Positions 10,819 to 22,090 of a stretch of DNA of 64,000 bases are shown here, piece after piece; the first letter of the stretch is position 1, and each line of letters starts with the position of its first letter. Under the pieces are notes generated by a model. That model saw only the letters and a program-made list of their open reading frames with translations. It did not search any database and had not been told where the DNA came from. Origin of the DNA: Rutstroemia sp. NJR-2017a BVV2 (lineage: Eukaryota > Ascomycota > Leotiomycetes > Helotiales > Rutstroemiaceae); contig NJPS01000058.1 of NCBI GenBank assembly GCA_002946415.1, forward strand, positions 248,001 through 312,000, written 5' to 3'. The translations under genes and the position numbers were made by a program.

Positions 10819-12761
10819 ATTCCGGTTTATTTGTTCCCTTCTATAATAGCTCAACCTATGCAGGTTCGACATATCTTGATACAGAGAAATATTAATAGTT
10901 TCGTTCGTTTCTGTTCGGGTTTCAATAAAATACCACAAAAGAACAAAAATACATTTCTTCGATTCGATTTTGCTCAGAGCACTTTTATCATCACCCTATG
11001 GATCAATAATCCCCTCTCACAATTTACTCTTTTATCTCACGATTCACATTACTCTCCACTTCAACTATCACCATTGACCACCAGAAATCCGTGCATGACT
11101 ACAATCTCCAACTGACTTCAACCGACCGTGAAAAGCAATTCAGGACAACTAACCGCCATCTGCCGTCATATCTGGACCACAAGAGAATGTGCAGACCTAC
11201 TTGATGTTTGATCCGCAACCTAGGAAAAATACACTGTGTGTGGAACTCTCTATTCTACGCAAGTTCGTGAAAACGCTCATCCCAGAATGTTTGTAAAACG
11301 TAATCAACCATCTCCTTGTTGCTGTTCGCTATATATAGCAATCTGCGCCACGTATCCCAATTCACTCTCTCACCACTGGCGCCCATGAAAAAGCAGTATT
11401 ATATCAGCAAGGACTAAACGAGTATAAATAGTGTGTGCATTTCTGATACAAGTAGGATAACGATCAGGCTATGACACCGATGACGCTGATGACGAAGATT
11501 CCGAAGACTGTGAGGATCTCTCCCACATTAAGTTCTTGCTGAACTCTCTGTTGATATATTGATCTAGTCCACAATGCGTCTCTGCTTGGGTAGTTTGATA
11601 CTTAAGAGTCAAGACAGAGTGGCAGCGAAATATGTAAATGACAGTGGAGCTTGTGTAGCGACGAAAAGCATCGGTAACAAAAATTTCAAGTGACAGCAAT
11701 GAGAGCAATGACATTAATAACAGCAATCATCATGATAGTATATGGAATACAATAATCCAACGCGAATGCCAGAGTCTATGGCTGAAATCTTACAGCTTGG
11801 ATCACGGTGAGTGCTTGGTAACTACCAAGGAAGTGATTTAACAACAGCATAATTGTATCTCCCAAAAACTGGTAACTGATAACTGCGAGACAAACCAAAT
11901 AGCAAGAGAGTAGGAGTTTAAATACCCGTTCTTTCTAACCGAAGCCTTCGTATTAAGATCTGGAGAGGTGAGGGATTGCAGTGAATCATGCATGACAGAA
12001 CAGTGCAGGTCAGGCCCAGCCGCCCAGCCCCGATGACTTCCAGCCCGTTGTCCTGATTAACCGATTGGAGCCAGATTACTTTTCGAGTGTATAAAATGGA
12101 AGTTTCTAACATGAATTGATGATGTATACAGTATACTTTACATATCGCAGAGACATCTTATCGTCTCCACTGCTGGATGAGGTAGATATGACGGGCTCTC
12201 TTCTACCTAGATTAACGTTGGAAGTGGAATGATTTGAGAATCAAACGGTGAAAATAGAAGTAATGATAGCAAGGATGATTGTTCCTACCTATTGATGATA
12301 TAGATCTGGAAACGACAGTGAACGAATAAGATGATAACAACTGCATAAACCCCTTATACTTTGATCAAAGAGTCTCTGGATCGACCTCTGCAATATTTAA
12401 AACACCAGTTGAAATTCTGGTCCATTCAATTCATGCGAGGCTGAATGACACATAAATCATCTCAATAGAACTCTACTTTGAGTTCTGTGTTCCTTGTGGC
12501 AGTGGGGAGGATAGACTGGAATTTCCCAGTGTCCATATTTTAAATCAAACGTGCTGACTTGATTGGGAGCCTAGCAGCCTGCGCAAACTTTCAAAAAAGT
12601 GAATGAGCATGCTGTGTGATTGAGATTCACTTAGTAGGGGGCTGTGACAGAGCAAGCAGATGCACTTGATATCATGGCAACAAAATTATCTAGCGTCTTA
12701 CTGAACGATAGCTTCCCAACTCCTATGAATAACACTGAATTCAAAAGCAAACAGACCCCCA
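10819..12761. other. Intergenic, about 1.9 kb
   Basis: Spacer between converging genes. A minus-strand frame at 11469-11726 begins with a Leu/Ser-rich stretch resembling a signal anchor, but the nucleotide sequence there is a simple TCATTG-like repeat and no further coding support is seen. Nothing else is recognised. Confidence 0.4.
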
Positions 12762-13692
12762 TCAAGGAATATCCTCACCCCTCACCGCCCCCTCCGGCGC
12801 CACCCACTCAAACCCCTCCGGCATCTCCACCACTCTCTCCTTCAACCAGTCCTGCAGTGCATCCCAGTCCACACACTTATGCCAAGTGCCACCATTCGGA
12901 ACCGGCTTATCATTCCCTTTAACCCAATACAGCGGGATGATCGTCGGATCGAATTTGCACATCAGATACTGTCTTGTGTAATCGACGCAATGCTCGAAGT
13001 GCTGTTCGTAGACTTGTGGTAGATTGGTTTTGAGCGCTGATGCGGAGGGAATGGTGTCGACATAGTGGTCTTGCCATAGGAAATGGAGACAGTGGAGGGC
13101 GTGGGTGCCGGAGGCGATTGCCGGGTAGCCGCCTCCGATTGAAGGGGGGTATTGGGCGGCGGTGAGGTTGTGCCTGATACGCAGGATTTCGGAACCAGGG
13201 ACGCGGATTTCGCCGTCTGTGTGAAGGGGGGTTAGGAAATGGAGGAAATTATGAGGGTATCAGCATTCGTACATTTCATTATGTCGTACCATGCTGCATC
13301 GACTTCGGGTGTAGGGGGACCCTTCCATGGAGATTTATACCAGACAGAGTATTTGAACCGCACATCTTTAAAAGAGTCCTCGTCGATCGCGTCTAAAATG
13401 GGTGCTTCTAGCTGTTAGCCTGGTTATGTTTGTAAACATTAGACACAGGGAGTAGCTTGCAATATGAGTTGAACTTCTCAAGGCAGTTTTTCGGATGCCT
13501 TCCAGTAGAATAAACGAGTAGACCAACCCACGCGAGAAATGATATTATATGGATGATCCAGTGAGTCGAAAAGATATTAATTGATGAACGCTTCGGCACG
13601 ATCTTCTCATCGTCGGTGATGAACCTCGATGACTCGGACGGAGATTCAGTTTCCAGAGACGACCGTTCAAGAGAGACAGTTGAGAATGCCAT
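12762..13692 (-). CDS. UstYa-like (DUF3328) oxidase, RiPP-modifying candidate
   Basis: Member of the UstYa/DUF3328 family, membrane-anchored oxidases that cyclise or halogenate fungal RiPPs such as ustiloxin, phomopsin and asperipin. From the ATG at 13692 the protein has a short cytosolic N-terminus and one membrane helix (IIHIISFLAWVGLLVY). It then shows the family core: GPPTPEVDAAWYDIM, GGYPAIASGTHALHCLHFL and YEQHFEHCVDYTRQYLMC, carrying both HxxHC motifs (HALHC and HFEHC) that define the family. The C-terminal TWHKCVDWDALQDWLKER is also typical. A good 56-bp intron lies at 13217-13272. The first junction is weak: the only in-frame solution I find is a 35-bp GT..AG intron at 13412-13446, which gives 279 aa. 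It diverges from the KR-repeat precursor gene with about 810 bp between start codons, so shared regulation is plausible. Confidence 0.9.
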
Positions 13693-14502
13693 GGTGAATT
13701 TGAATGCACATAAACGTCTCAAGGATAAGTGAAAACGTATCCTGAGGTATGAAGCTATCAGTGAAGGAGACACATTCAACAGATCTCGAAGCGTCCTCGA
13801 AAAGAACGAAGAGGATGAAATTTGAGTCGGAGTGGGCACTTGCTACTCCCTGAAAACCTTTCCTACAGCGTCGCAACGATACACCACAATGGTGGGGTAG
13901 AGAAGGCAGAAATCATATGTTATCGTGGCTACCAATCGTGAAGTTTGGGTAGTTTCGATAAGGTTTGTCGCGTTACACTGGTGCTGCAATGGTTGGTCCG
14001 GGGGATTAATTTCATTATCAGCCCTAGGACCGGATGACCCACTCGGTCTTTGAGTATCACAACATTCAAGCAGAAATTTGCGATGTCACTGTGATTGCAA
14101 ATGTCGTAAGACGGCAGTTCCCCCTCTCGAACGGGATGTAACATAAGACGGCTAACCCAAATTATGGGTTGCAATGTGTCTAATCTTTAATTTGGGCTTC
14201 GACTGCATGTTTTGATTCGCTTCATGCATGTGATTATCAGTGTTCATTGTTTGAGTATCATTCACTGGTACGTGGGACATTAGAATTTGTGTTTGTGGAA
14301 GGTTGCCTAGAGAAATTGTAATAGCGGCTATTTCAACGATGAGAAGTGAACAAGGCTCTGTCGCAGGAGGTGGCAGGTATATAAGGAAAGGCTTGAACTT
14401 CTCGAACACCCCTCAGTTACACCCACAGTTCTCCTCAAACGCCCTCATTCCACAAGATCGTATAAATTTTTAAATTTCAGTCGCGACGATTAAAATATCA
14501 AT
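13693..14502. promoter_or_regulatory. Divergent intergenic promoter of the RiPP candidate pair
   Basis: 810 bp between the start codons of the UstYa-like oxidase (minus) and the precursor (plus). A TATA-type element TATATAAG sits at 14378-14385, about 120 bases before the precursor ATG. No binding site of a known cluster regulator could be assigned. Confidence 0.5.
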
Positions 14503-14965
14503 ATGAATCTCCGGGCACTTCTTCTTGCAGGTTTAGTTACTCTAGCGATGGCAGCACCACTTAGTACGTCAGGCCGTATATCATACTGCAGCACACTCCG
14601 GAGTTAGCTGACTTCGTGTAGATTTTGAAACGGATGATGAAATCGGCGTCGAAGTTTATGCCTCCTCCGCCAAGCGCAACAACTTCGAGGTCGATAGTGA
14701 AATCGGTGCGAACCGCTACGCAACTGCTAAGCGCAACAACTTTGAAGTGGACAGTGAAATCGGTGCGAACCGCTATGCAACTGCCAAGCGGGAGAACTTC
14801 CAGGTCGATGGCGAAATCGGTGTCGATCGTTATGCCACCGCCAAGCGCAACAACTTCGAAGTTGACAGCGAAATCGGTGCAAACCGCTATGCAACTGCCA
14901 AGCGGGAGAACTTCCAGGTCGATGGCGAAATCGGCGTCGATCGTTATGTGGCACAGAAACAGTAG
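14503..14965 (+). CDS. Secreted Lys-Arg-repeat precursor, candidate ustiloxin-like RiPP precursor
   Basis: Two exons, 14503-14563 and 14622-14965, joined across a 58-bp intron (GTACGT donor, CTGAC branch point, TAG acceptor), encode 134 aa. Residues 1-18 are a clear signal peptide (MNLRALLLAGLVTLAMA, cut probably after an Ala). The rest is six units of 17 residues, each followed by Lys-Arg except the last (Lys-Gln then stop). The main unit is NNFEVDSEIGANRYATA; the variant is ENFQVDGEIGVDRYATA. KR codons start at 14672, 14729, 14786, 14843 and 14900. Signal peptide, Kex2-type KR spacing, near-identical repeats and a conserved Tyr close to the cut site match precursors of the UstA/PhomA/AprA class. 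The UstYa-like gene next door strengthens this. The Tyr-containing C-terminal end of each unit (YATA) is my candidate core, by analogy with YAIG in ustiloxin; the true core is unknown. A plain Kex2-processed pheromone-like or cell-wall repeat peptide is the alternative. Confidence 0.9.
14622..14965 (+). repeat. 57-bp tandem repeat within the RiPP precursor
   Basis: Six 57-base units. The first is diverged. Units 3+4 and 5+6 are nearly identical as a 114-base pair, showing that an A-B dimer was duplicated. Confidence 0.9.
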
Positions 14966-17947
14966 ATATAGTTCGTTCCGCCGTCACGGCAAAACGATGC
15001 TAGTGCTATGGTAGATGCTGAATGGAGCGCCCTTGGGCTTGACGTGGAGAGCTAATTTTATGATGTATGGGGTATTTGTTTCTCGATTGTGGCCTGAGTT
15101 ATGTCTCTGTTAACCATTTGATGGCTGTATCCGTCGTCTAGGCTTGTTGCGGGGCTTCGGAAGGTTTGCCAGCTTGTGTGTATCGTCAGTCTAGTTCGCC
15201 GGAAGCTGTAGTAAATTTGATGATAATGCATCTCTATACTAGCGCATGATATCCTGTTTGCTATGTTGAACTCTTTTGATAGCAGTGCATTAGAAAGCAT
15301 AGTAGTATCCAACTATCCAGTGGCTCCCCGTTAGTCATAAAAAGCCTCAACTAGTCTTAGGATTCCATGTGCGTAGTATGCACCTTGATACCGCGTTATC
15401 GTGTGACTGATTCTATCCAATATCCTCATCTTGGGGATAGTCGAAACTATGCAGTTACCCCTCAGAGCATGGAAGCATACACTTGTGTGACTGCTACATG
15501 ACCATGATGCACAGTTCTGTAGCGATCCATTATCATATCTGAGCACCGAATGTGGAAGGTTGCCCGCCTCAATGAAACATACTTTTGCAAACTCCTGGCT
15601 CATCACGGAAGGTAGGATTGATGGCTTCTCTGTCTACTAGCGTCATAGCAGGATTATTTTCATCACTTGAGAGTCAAGCAGCTACCCATGACGGTACGGC
15701 TGAGATGCAGTTAGGGACTTTATCCGGCAGTTGACTGCAACGGTGCCAAGAACCCCGTTAGGGCCCACCGCAAATACTCCACTTTGAGGAAGATGCCTCC
15801 TTACCACCAATTGTCAACCTAATTTAACTGCCTGGGCATGTTGGTGCGGTTGTAAAATCCTACCTCGGTATTGTTACAATGCAAACAATGCAAACATTGC
15901 ACAGATGACTAGCACCTTGTATGGAAAGCTCGTATTTGCTTCAAATCATTTGTGCCCACTGTGCAAGAAGTGTGTGAGGGGTGTGACACAACAGCAATGT
16001 GGGGAACAAATCGCACGACAATGTGCTGCTGGAGCCCAGATTGTACCGCCAAGCTTTGGCATTCGAATCAATCGATTCCGAAAGAACTGAAAGGAAAGCC
16101 TCATCGTGAACTTTGCCAAATCGAGGACACAGAGCATATGGCTTCCTTCGATCTCGAGATGGGAGCACATCATCGCGGGAGATAGCCCATGATCCAAGCT
16201 GCTTCGACTCTTTTCCAACACAAAATCGGTCAGTCTCATCCAGACACTTCCAAGTATGGCGTCGGTGGGTTGTGGTTGTGGTTGTTGCTGTTGACTAATG
16301 AACAATCAATCATATGAACGGAATTCCTCCTCCTTCAATTGTAATGCACCTTGCATCAACTTCCCAAGACTGCAGCAGGCAGTGGAGTGGAATGCGTTTT
16401 AATTATTTCGTTCACAGTATGAACGAGCCGAGCCCATCACTTCAAAATGCATTCAATTGATAGTCTTATTTCGCAAATACGAATTCTGTGCGAATTGAAG
16501 TATGATGTATGCCGTGAAAAGTGGTGCGAGAAATCCAGGATGGATTGGAAATGCTCAAAAGGCGCCTCGGTTACAGTACGACAGGCCCCGAAGCGATAGG
16601 CGCACAGGCTTCTCAGCGTGTCGGTCGCAAACCACATCTTCACCAACAAATAATCTTTACATTTGCCATAATATTCACTTATCGAAGAGAATAGCTGATT
16701 CGACATGTGTTGAATGGCAATACTGTATGCAAGTGCTGCGGTATTCCATTCTTTTAAAATTTCACGAACTTTCGCGATTCAAGGTGAAGTGGTTTTCGGC
16801 CTTCCCTCGAAGTACTGCTCCTTGAATGTCCTGGTGGACAAACACCATGAGCTCAAGATCGTGGTTCGGAAGACTTCAATGATTTGCTATTCCTTCATCG
16901 CGCATCGGAAACAATTCTTGGTCTCTGCTATGTCACTGCACCAAGCGGAAATTTATCATAGCATGGACTATTGTGACACTGATCCTCAGTCGTCTCACTG
17001 GAGAACACGACAGGAACAAACAAATATGAGCCAAAAATGGGTCCCAGACTTTCATTCTACGTCGTCTCAAGCTCATATTTGTACCAACCGGAGAGCATCT
17101 GCCAGTGGATAACAAGGAGGACCATTCCCGAAATACCTTCAGGAATGGATTGGCGTGTTAAGTGGGAAGTGAGAATATCGAAGGTAAAATTTTGGGAACA
17201 GAGCTTTCCGTTGGGTATGTGCTTGAGACACTCTTATTACTGTATCTCCAATATAATGGAGTTGAGGATATGTGACGCCCTGATCTCCGCGTCGAAAAGA
17301 GCTGAAACTATGGATGCTAACCCTCCTCCAGACAGCGGTTAGTTATCTATTCATACATCTGATAAGACTGTGCTCTTTCTCGTCCTTCGTACTGCTAGTA
17401 TCCATACAGCCTCGCCTTGGCATTCGCAGCTGTGGCTGCTGCGCAAGCTTATTGTTACACAAACGAGCACCAGCAGTGTCCAATCACTTCAGAGTTAATC
17501 CCCTCCGCTCTCCTGATTGGTATCAAGCATCTTTAGATACACACGACAAAGGCTTCAAAATCCAGCTGCATCTGACAGCTACAGGGCTCCTGGAACATTA
17601 GCTGTAACATCTCACCTCAGCTAAAACGGTGTAGGATCTGTATGAGAAGATGATGCTTAAATGGACTTTCTTTATATTACTTGAAAACAAACCCACAATC
17701 CGCAACCCACAACCCACAACCCACATCACCCACATTCCAAACAACTTTTCTCATTAACCTGCTACAATTCTTATTCACTAATGCACAAGTACTGAGTAGC
17801 TGCCATTGAATTGACGTCCATGCCACGAAGCTACCCCACCACGCCAACCTTATGCATAGCCACTAAACCCCACTACGCCCTATATAAGTAAATTTGTACT
17901 CGTACACCGGCATTCTTCTCCCTGCCATTTCAATATCGCTATTCAAC
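14966..17947. other. Intergenic, about 3 kb, no supported gene
   Basis: Longest empty stretch beside the RiPP candidate. A Cys-rich frame (15905-16185) and two overlapping frames near 16440-17110 show no family motif, and I could not join any exons into a UstYa, tyrosinase or methyltransferase. A run of AACCCAC repeats lies at 17689-17735. TATATAAG at 17881-17888 is a probable TATA box 60-67 bases before the phospholipase D start codon. Confidence 0.45.
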
Positions 17948-20809
17948 ATGTCATTTTTGGACAAAGCTACTTCGGCCTTCAACCACTTCGTGAACGATGT
18001 GCAGGAGGAACTCTCCCACATTGAAGAAAAAGTGGAGGGAGAGCGTCACTCCCATGGCCATCAGCAGGAAGAAGGTGGTCAAGCCTTGCACATTCAAGGA
18101 AATGAGAATCGTTTCCAGAGCTTTGCTCCTCCTAGAGCTGGCAATAAGGTGAAATGGCACGTCGACGGATGCGAATACATGTGGGCTGTGTCAGTTGCTC
18201 TAGAAGAGGCACGGGAGAGTATCTGGTAGCCATGTTCTTTCACCGTTTATTGGTGATCCGATTTAACGTATGCTAGGATTCTCGATTGGTGGCTATCTCC
18301 GGAACTTTATCTCAGAAGACCACCATCCGCGAACGAAGATTACAGAGTCGATCGTATGCTTCTCGCCGCTGCCGAAAGAGGCGTTCAGGTCAATATCATT
18401 GTCTACAAGGAAGTCACGAAAGTCTTAACACGTATGTAATCCTCGTGATATCCATAGTCATGTGACATTGGCCGCTACTGACTCGTTTGCAGTTTGCTCG
18501 AAGCATACAAAGGAAGCTATAGAGAAGCATCCTAATATTTCAGTCTTTAGACATCCGGATCATTTACCCAGTGGGGTTCATGTAGAATCAGAGCTGTTTG
18601 CGGATCTCAAGAATTTCTCATTCAAGACTATAGACCTTGCAAAACTTCCTGAAGATGGCATCAAGGCTCTTTATGGTGTTAATAATGATATTATTCTCTA
18701 CTGGGCCCATCACGAGAAGTTGTGCTTGGTCGATGGACACCTAGCGTTTATGGGTACGTTAATCCTCGTTCATTTTCTAGCTCATGAACTAATAATCGCA
18801 CAGGTGGTCTTGATCTTTGCTTCGGCAGATGGGATGTCAACCAACATCCTATTTCAGATGCTCATCCTAGTGACTTGGATAATATCGTCTTCCCCGGTCA
18901 AGATTTCAATAATGCAAGAATTTACGATTTCCAAGATGTTACCCAATGGGAGAACAACAAGCTTGATCGTACCCAGTATTCTAGAATGGGTTGGTCGGTG
19001 AGTACTCGCATTACCATGCTTGTCGAATTATGATTATAACATGCATCAGGATCTATCAATGTCTATCACTGGGCCAGTTGTTGAAGATCTGAAAGCTCAC
19101 TTCGTTCAACGATGGAATTTCATCTACAGGGAGAAATATGACACTCCAGAGTCTAGGTATAAGTCTTTGTCTTTGACGTATGATGATATCCCCGATGGAT
19201 ATTACGATGAGGAAGGTAAGGCTACGGGAAAAAGCATGACGAGAGAATTGACGGACACATTCCACCGCGCAGGGTCATACTTGCATGGAGATCGCTCAAG
19301 AGGAGAAGAACGTGGAGGGGAAGGCAATGGAGTGAAGATCCAACTTGTTCGAAGTTGTACCGAATGGAGCAATGGATGTCCTACTGAGGTAAACTCTCCC
19401 ACTAGGATCCTCTTATCTTAACTAACGGTTTGTAGCATTCCATCGCCAACGCTTACATTGAAGTCATTCGCAATAGTCAGCACTTCATCTACATTGAGAA
19501 TCAGTTCTTCATCACAGCATGTAAGGATGAACAATACCCAGTTCAGAACAAGATCGGCGCCGCCATTGCAGAAAGAATTATTCGTGCCTACCAAAATGGT
19601 GAAGCATTCAAGGCTATCGTATGCATGCCTTCAGTTCCTGCCTTCGCCGGCGACCTCCACGATGACGACGCTCTTGGCACTCGGGCGATCATGGAGTACC
19701 AATACAACTCCATCTGCCGCGGAGGACACAGTATCATGGAGACGGTCGCCAATGCAGGAGTACCTGATCCCACCGAATACATCCGCTTCTACAACCTCCG
19801 CAACTACGACCGCATCAACGACAACGCCACCATGGCCCGCGCCGAAGAAGACAGCGGCGTAAGCTACGAAGCCGCCCGCAAAGAACACGACGACATCGTC
19901 GGCGCCGGGTACGGCGGACCCGGCGAAGAAACCGGCGCCCGCTGGGGCCGCGAGAACTACGACTACGAACAATACCAACGCGCGGCCCCGCGCGATTCCG
20001 ACGGCGAAAAAAACGACACCGTCTCCGCCTGCATCCTCGACAACCAAGCCCCCCTCTCCTCCATCCCGTGGACCGGCGCCCCCGAAGCTGAAATCGACGC
20101 CTTCGTCAGCGAGGAGCTGTACATCCACACCAAGCTCCTCATCGCCGACGACCGGGTCGTAGTCTGCGGCTCCGCAAATCTGAACGATCGCTCACAGCTC
20201 GGAACTCATGACTCGGAGATCGCTGTCGTTATCGAAGATACCGATATGGTGGATTCGTATATGAACGGGCGGGAATTCCCCGTCGCTAATTACGCGACTA
20301 CGCTCCGTCGACAACTGTTCCGTAAACATCTCGGCATGCTCCCTCCACAGGATTACCGCCGTCCCGACGCGAATTTCGCGCCCGTGAATCAGCAGCCTAA
20401 TGAGTATGACTGGGGCTCGGACTACGATAACGCGGTGCAAGATCCTTTCTCCCCCGAATTCTCAGATCTCTGGAACGGGCGCGCGCGCACGAATACGGAG
20501 GTTTATGAGAGAGTGTTCCACTGCGTGCCGACTGACCGAGTAAGGAATTGGGACGAGTATCATGAGTATTATGAGCAGTTCTTCCTGAGCCCGAGTCCGA
20601 AGGAGACAAAGGAGGAGGAGAAGGAGCCGGCGCGGTATCGGTATGGACATGTGGTTAGGGAGGAGTTTGGGGGTGTGGAGGAGGTGAAGGAGGAGTTGGG
20701 ACGGGTGAGGGGGAGCTTGGTGGAGATGAGTTTGAGGTTTATGGATGGGGTGGATTTTGCGAAGGAGGGGTTGAGTTTTAATGCGTTGACGGACGAGATT
20801 TATACTTAG
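17948..20809 (+). CDS. Phospholipase D (two HKD motifs)
   Basis: Hydrolyses phosphatidylcholine to phosphatidic acid and choline; eukaryotic-type PLD superfamily. The ATG at 17948 follows a TATA box by 60-67 bases. After a short charged N-terminus the catalytic half begins (WHVDGCEYMWAVSVALEEAR, then ILDWWLSPELYLRRP after an intron). The first HKD motif reads HHEKLCLVDG near 18708 (H-x-K-x4-D), continuing after an intron as GGLDLCFGRWD. The second is IHTKLLIADDRVVVCGSANL near 20125. NSQHFIYIENQFF near 19473 is the conserved linker. There are about six exons, with introns near 18230, 18434, 18752, 18997 and 19388. No PX or PH domain is evident, so it is shorter than Spo14-type PLD1 and resembles the shorter fungal PLDs. 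The last exon is notably GC-rich at 19800-20200. Probable roles are membrane signalling and vesicle traffic. Confidence 0.92.
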
Positions 20810-22090
20810 GCGTGGGGATGTGGTGGATGTGCCACTTTTGGATACAGTACGACAAACGATTCTACATATAGGTTTGAATATAGTCCGTTTTCAAGGCACT
20901 TTCTCTCTTGGAATATAGAATCAGAAGAGCGACGAAAAAAAGAAGTTAGAATAAGCAATAGAAGCTCACTGTGTTTCATCATGCAACTCAAACCTGCTCT
21001 ACTTCATATCAACTCACCGATTCAGCCTTACCATCTGTTTATAGCACAGCGACCGGATGAACTGGGTTCTAATTCTCATCGATCTACACTCGTATATATA
21101 GCCTTCCTGTCTTGTCATTTCGTTTCCATCGAGTTGCTCTTAGAGACAGAAAAGGCGAAACTCCATCCTATCTATTTCCTCCTCTCCACTCTACCCTCCT
21201 ATCCAAAGAAACTGCCCATGATCTGAATCCCGACACCAATTTGCCGATGGGAAGAACATCAACCTCCCAACCCTACCAACACAGAACCTCAACTCCTTAT
21301 TCTTTTCTTTTTCCGCCGCAAAACATGCGTTCGGATTCGAATTCGAAGAGTCAATCTTACCCCCCATCTCTCCTTTCAGTTCCGGAACCCCGTATGGGGG
21401 CATGGCGATGGTACAAACTTCTGATTCCCTCTTGCCTTTTGTTCAGGGATTCGAGCATTTTTGGATCGAAAACAAGCATAGGCTAGACAGCCCGTGATTT
21501 TAAGGTAAAGGGAGGTAGAAATACATCGGGATATTTACTGAAAACAATACAGGCATTTCAACTTCAACAGTATTTCTATATAGTTCCGCTCAGAACAATT
21601 CTCTCCTACACCCGGATAACAAATTGGAAGATTAAATTCCAGATGGCTGAACTAGTACTGTACAGCGAATTTTTCGTCGTATACAGGCAAGCCATCTCAC
21701 TCAAACGGCAGCTTATATAATTTCAGGAAGAAATAGAGTAATAAACCATCATACCGCAAACTCTCATTCGCCAGCCATACTGCAGCCAAATGCACACCTG
21801 GGGCTGTATATGGATATGCCCAGCTATTCGGAGGAGCTGAGAAGGTTACACGACGGTAAAAAAGAAATGAGGGGTAAGTAAGTGCCAAGGGCGGGACGGA
21901 AAGTACTGTACTGTACTTCGTATTGATGCATTGAGTTGAGGAAATGTGACTCTGGTGTTATGTATATATTGTTGGATGCTGTGAGGTGATATATAATCGG
22001 TTTACTTTGTTGTTAATTGAGGCTAGTTTTACACCTGTTGATAGAAAAGAGCTCAAGTACAGTAACGAACGACGACAGATAACCGGAATC
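20810..22090. other. Intergenic, about 1.3 kb
   Basis: 3' flank of the PLD gene and promoter of the alpha-galactosidase gene. Frames at 20981-21486 carry no recognised domain. Nothing else is supported. Confidence 0.4.

Noticed and set aside
11469..11726. Possible small secreted protein on the minus strand
   Set aside because: The hydrophobic start comes from a simple nucleotide repeat, and the rest has no conserved feature or cysteine pattern.
15905..16305. Cys-rich frames near the RiPP pair
   Set aside because: Overlapping frames on both strands are all open, Cys spacing does not fit a known family, and no start or splice context supports one of them.
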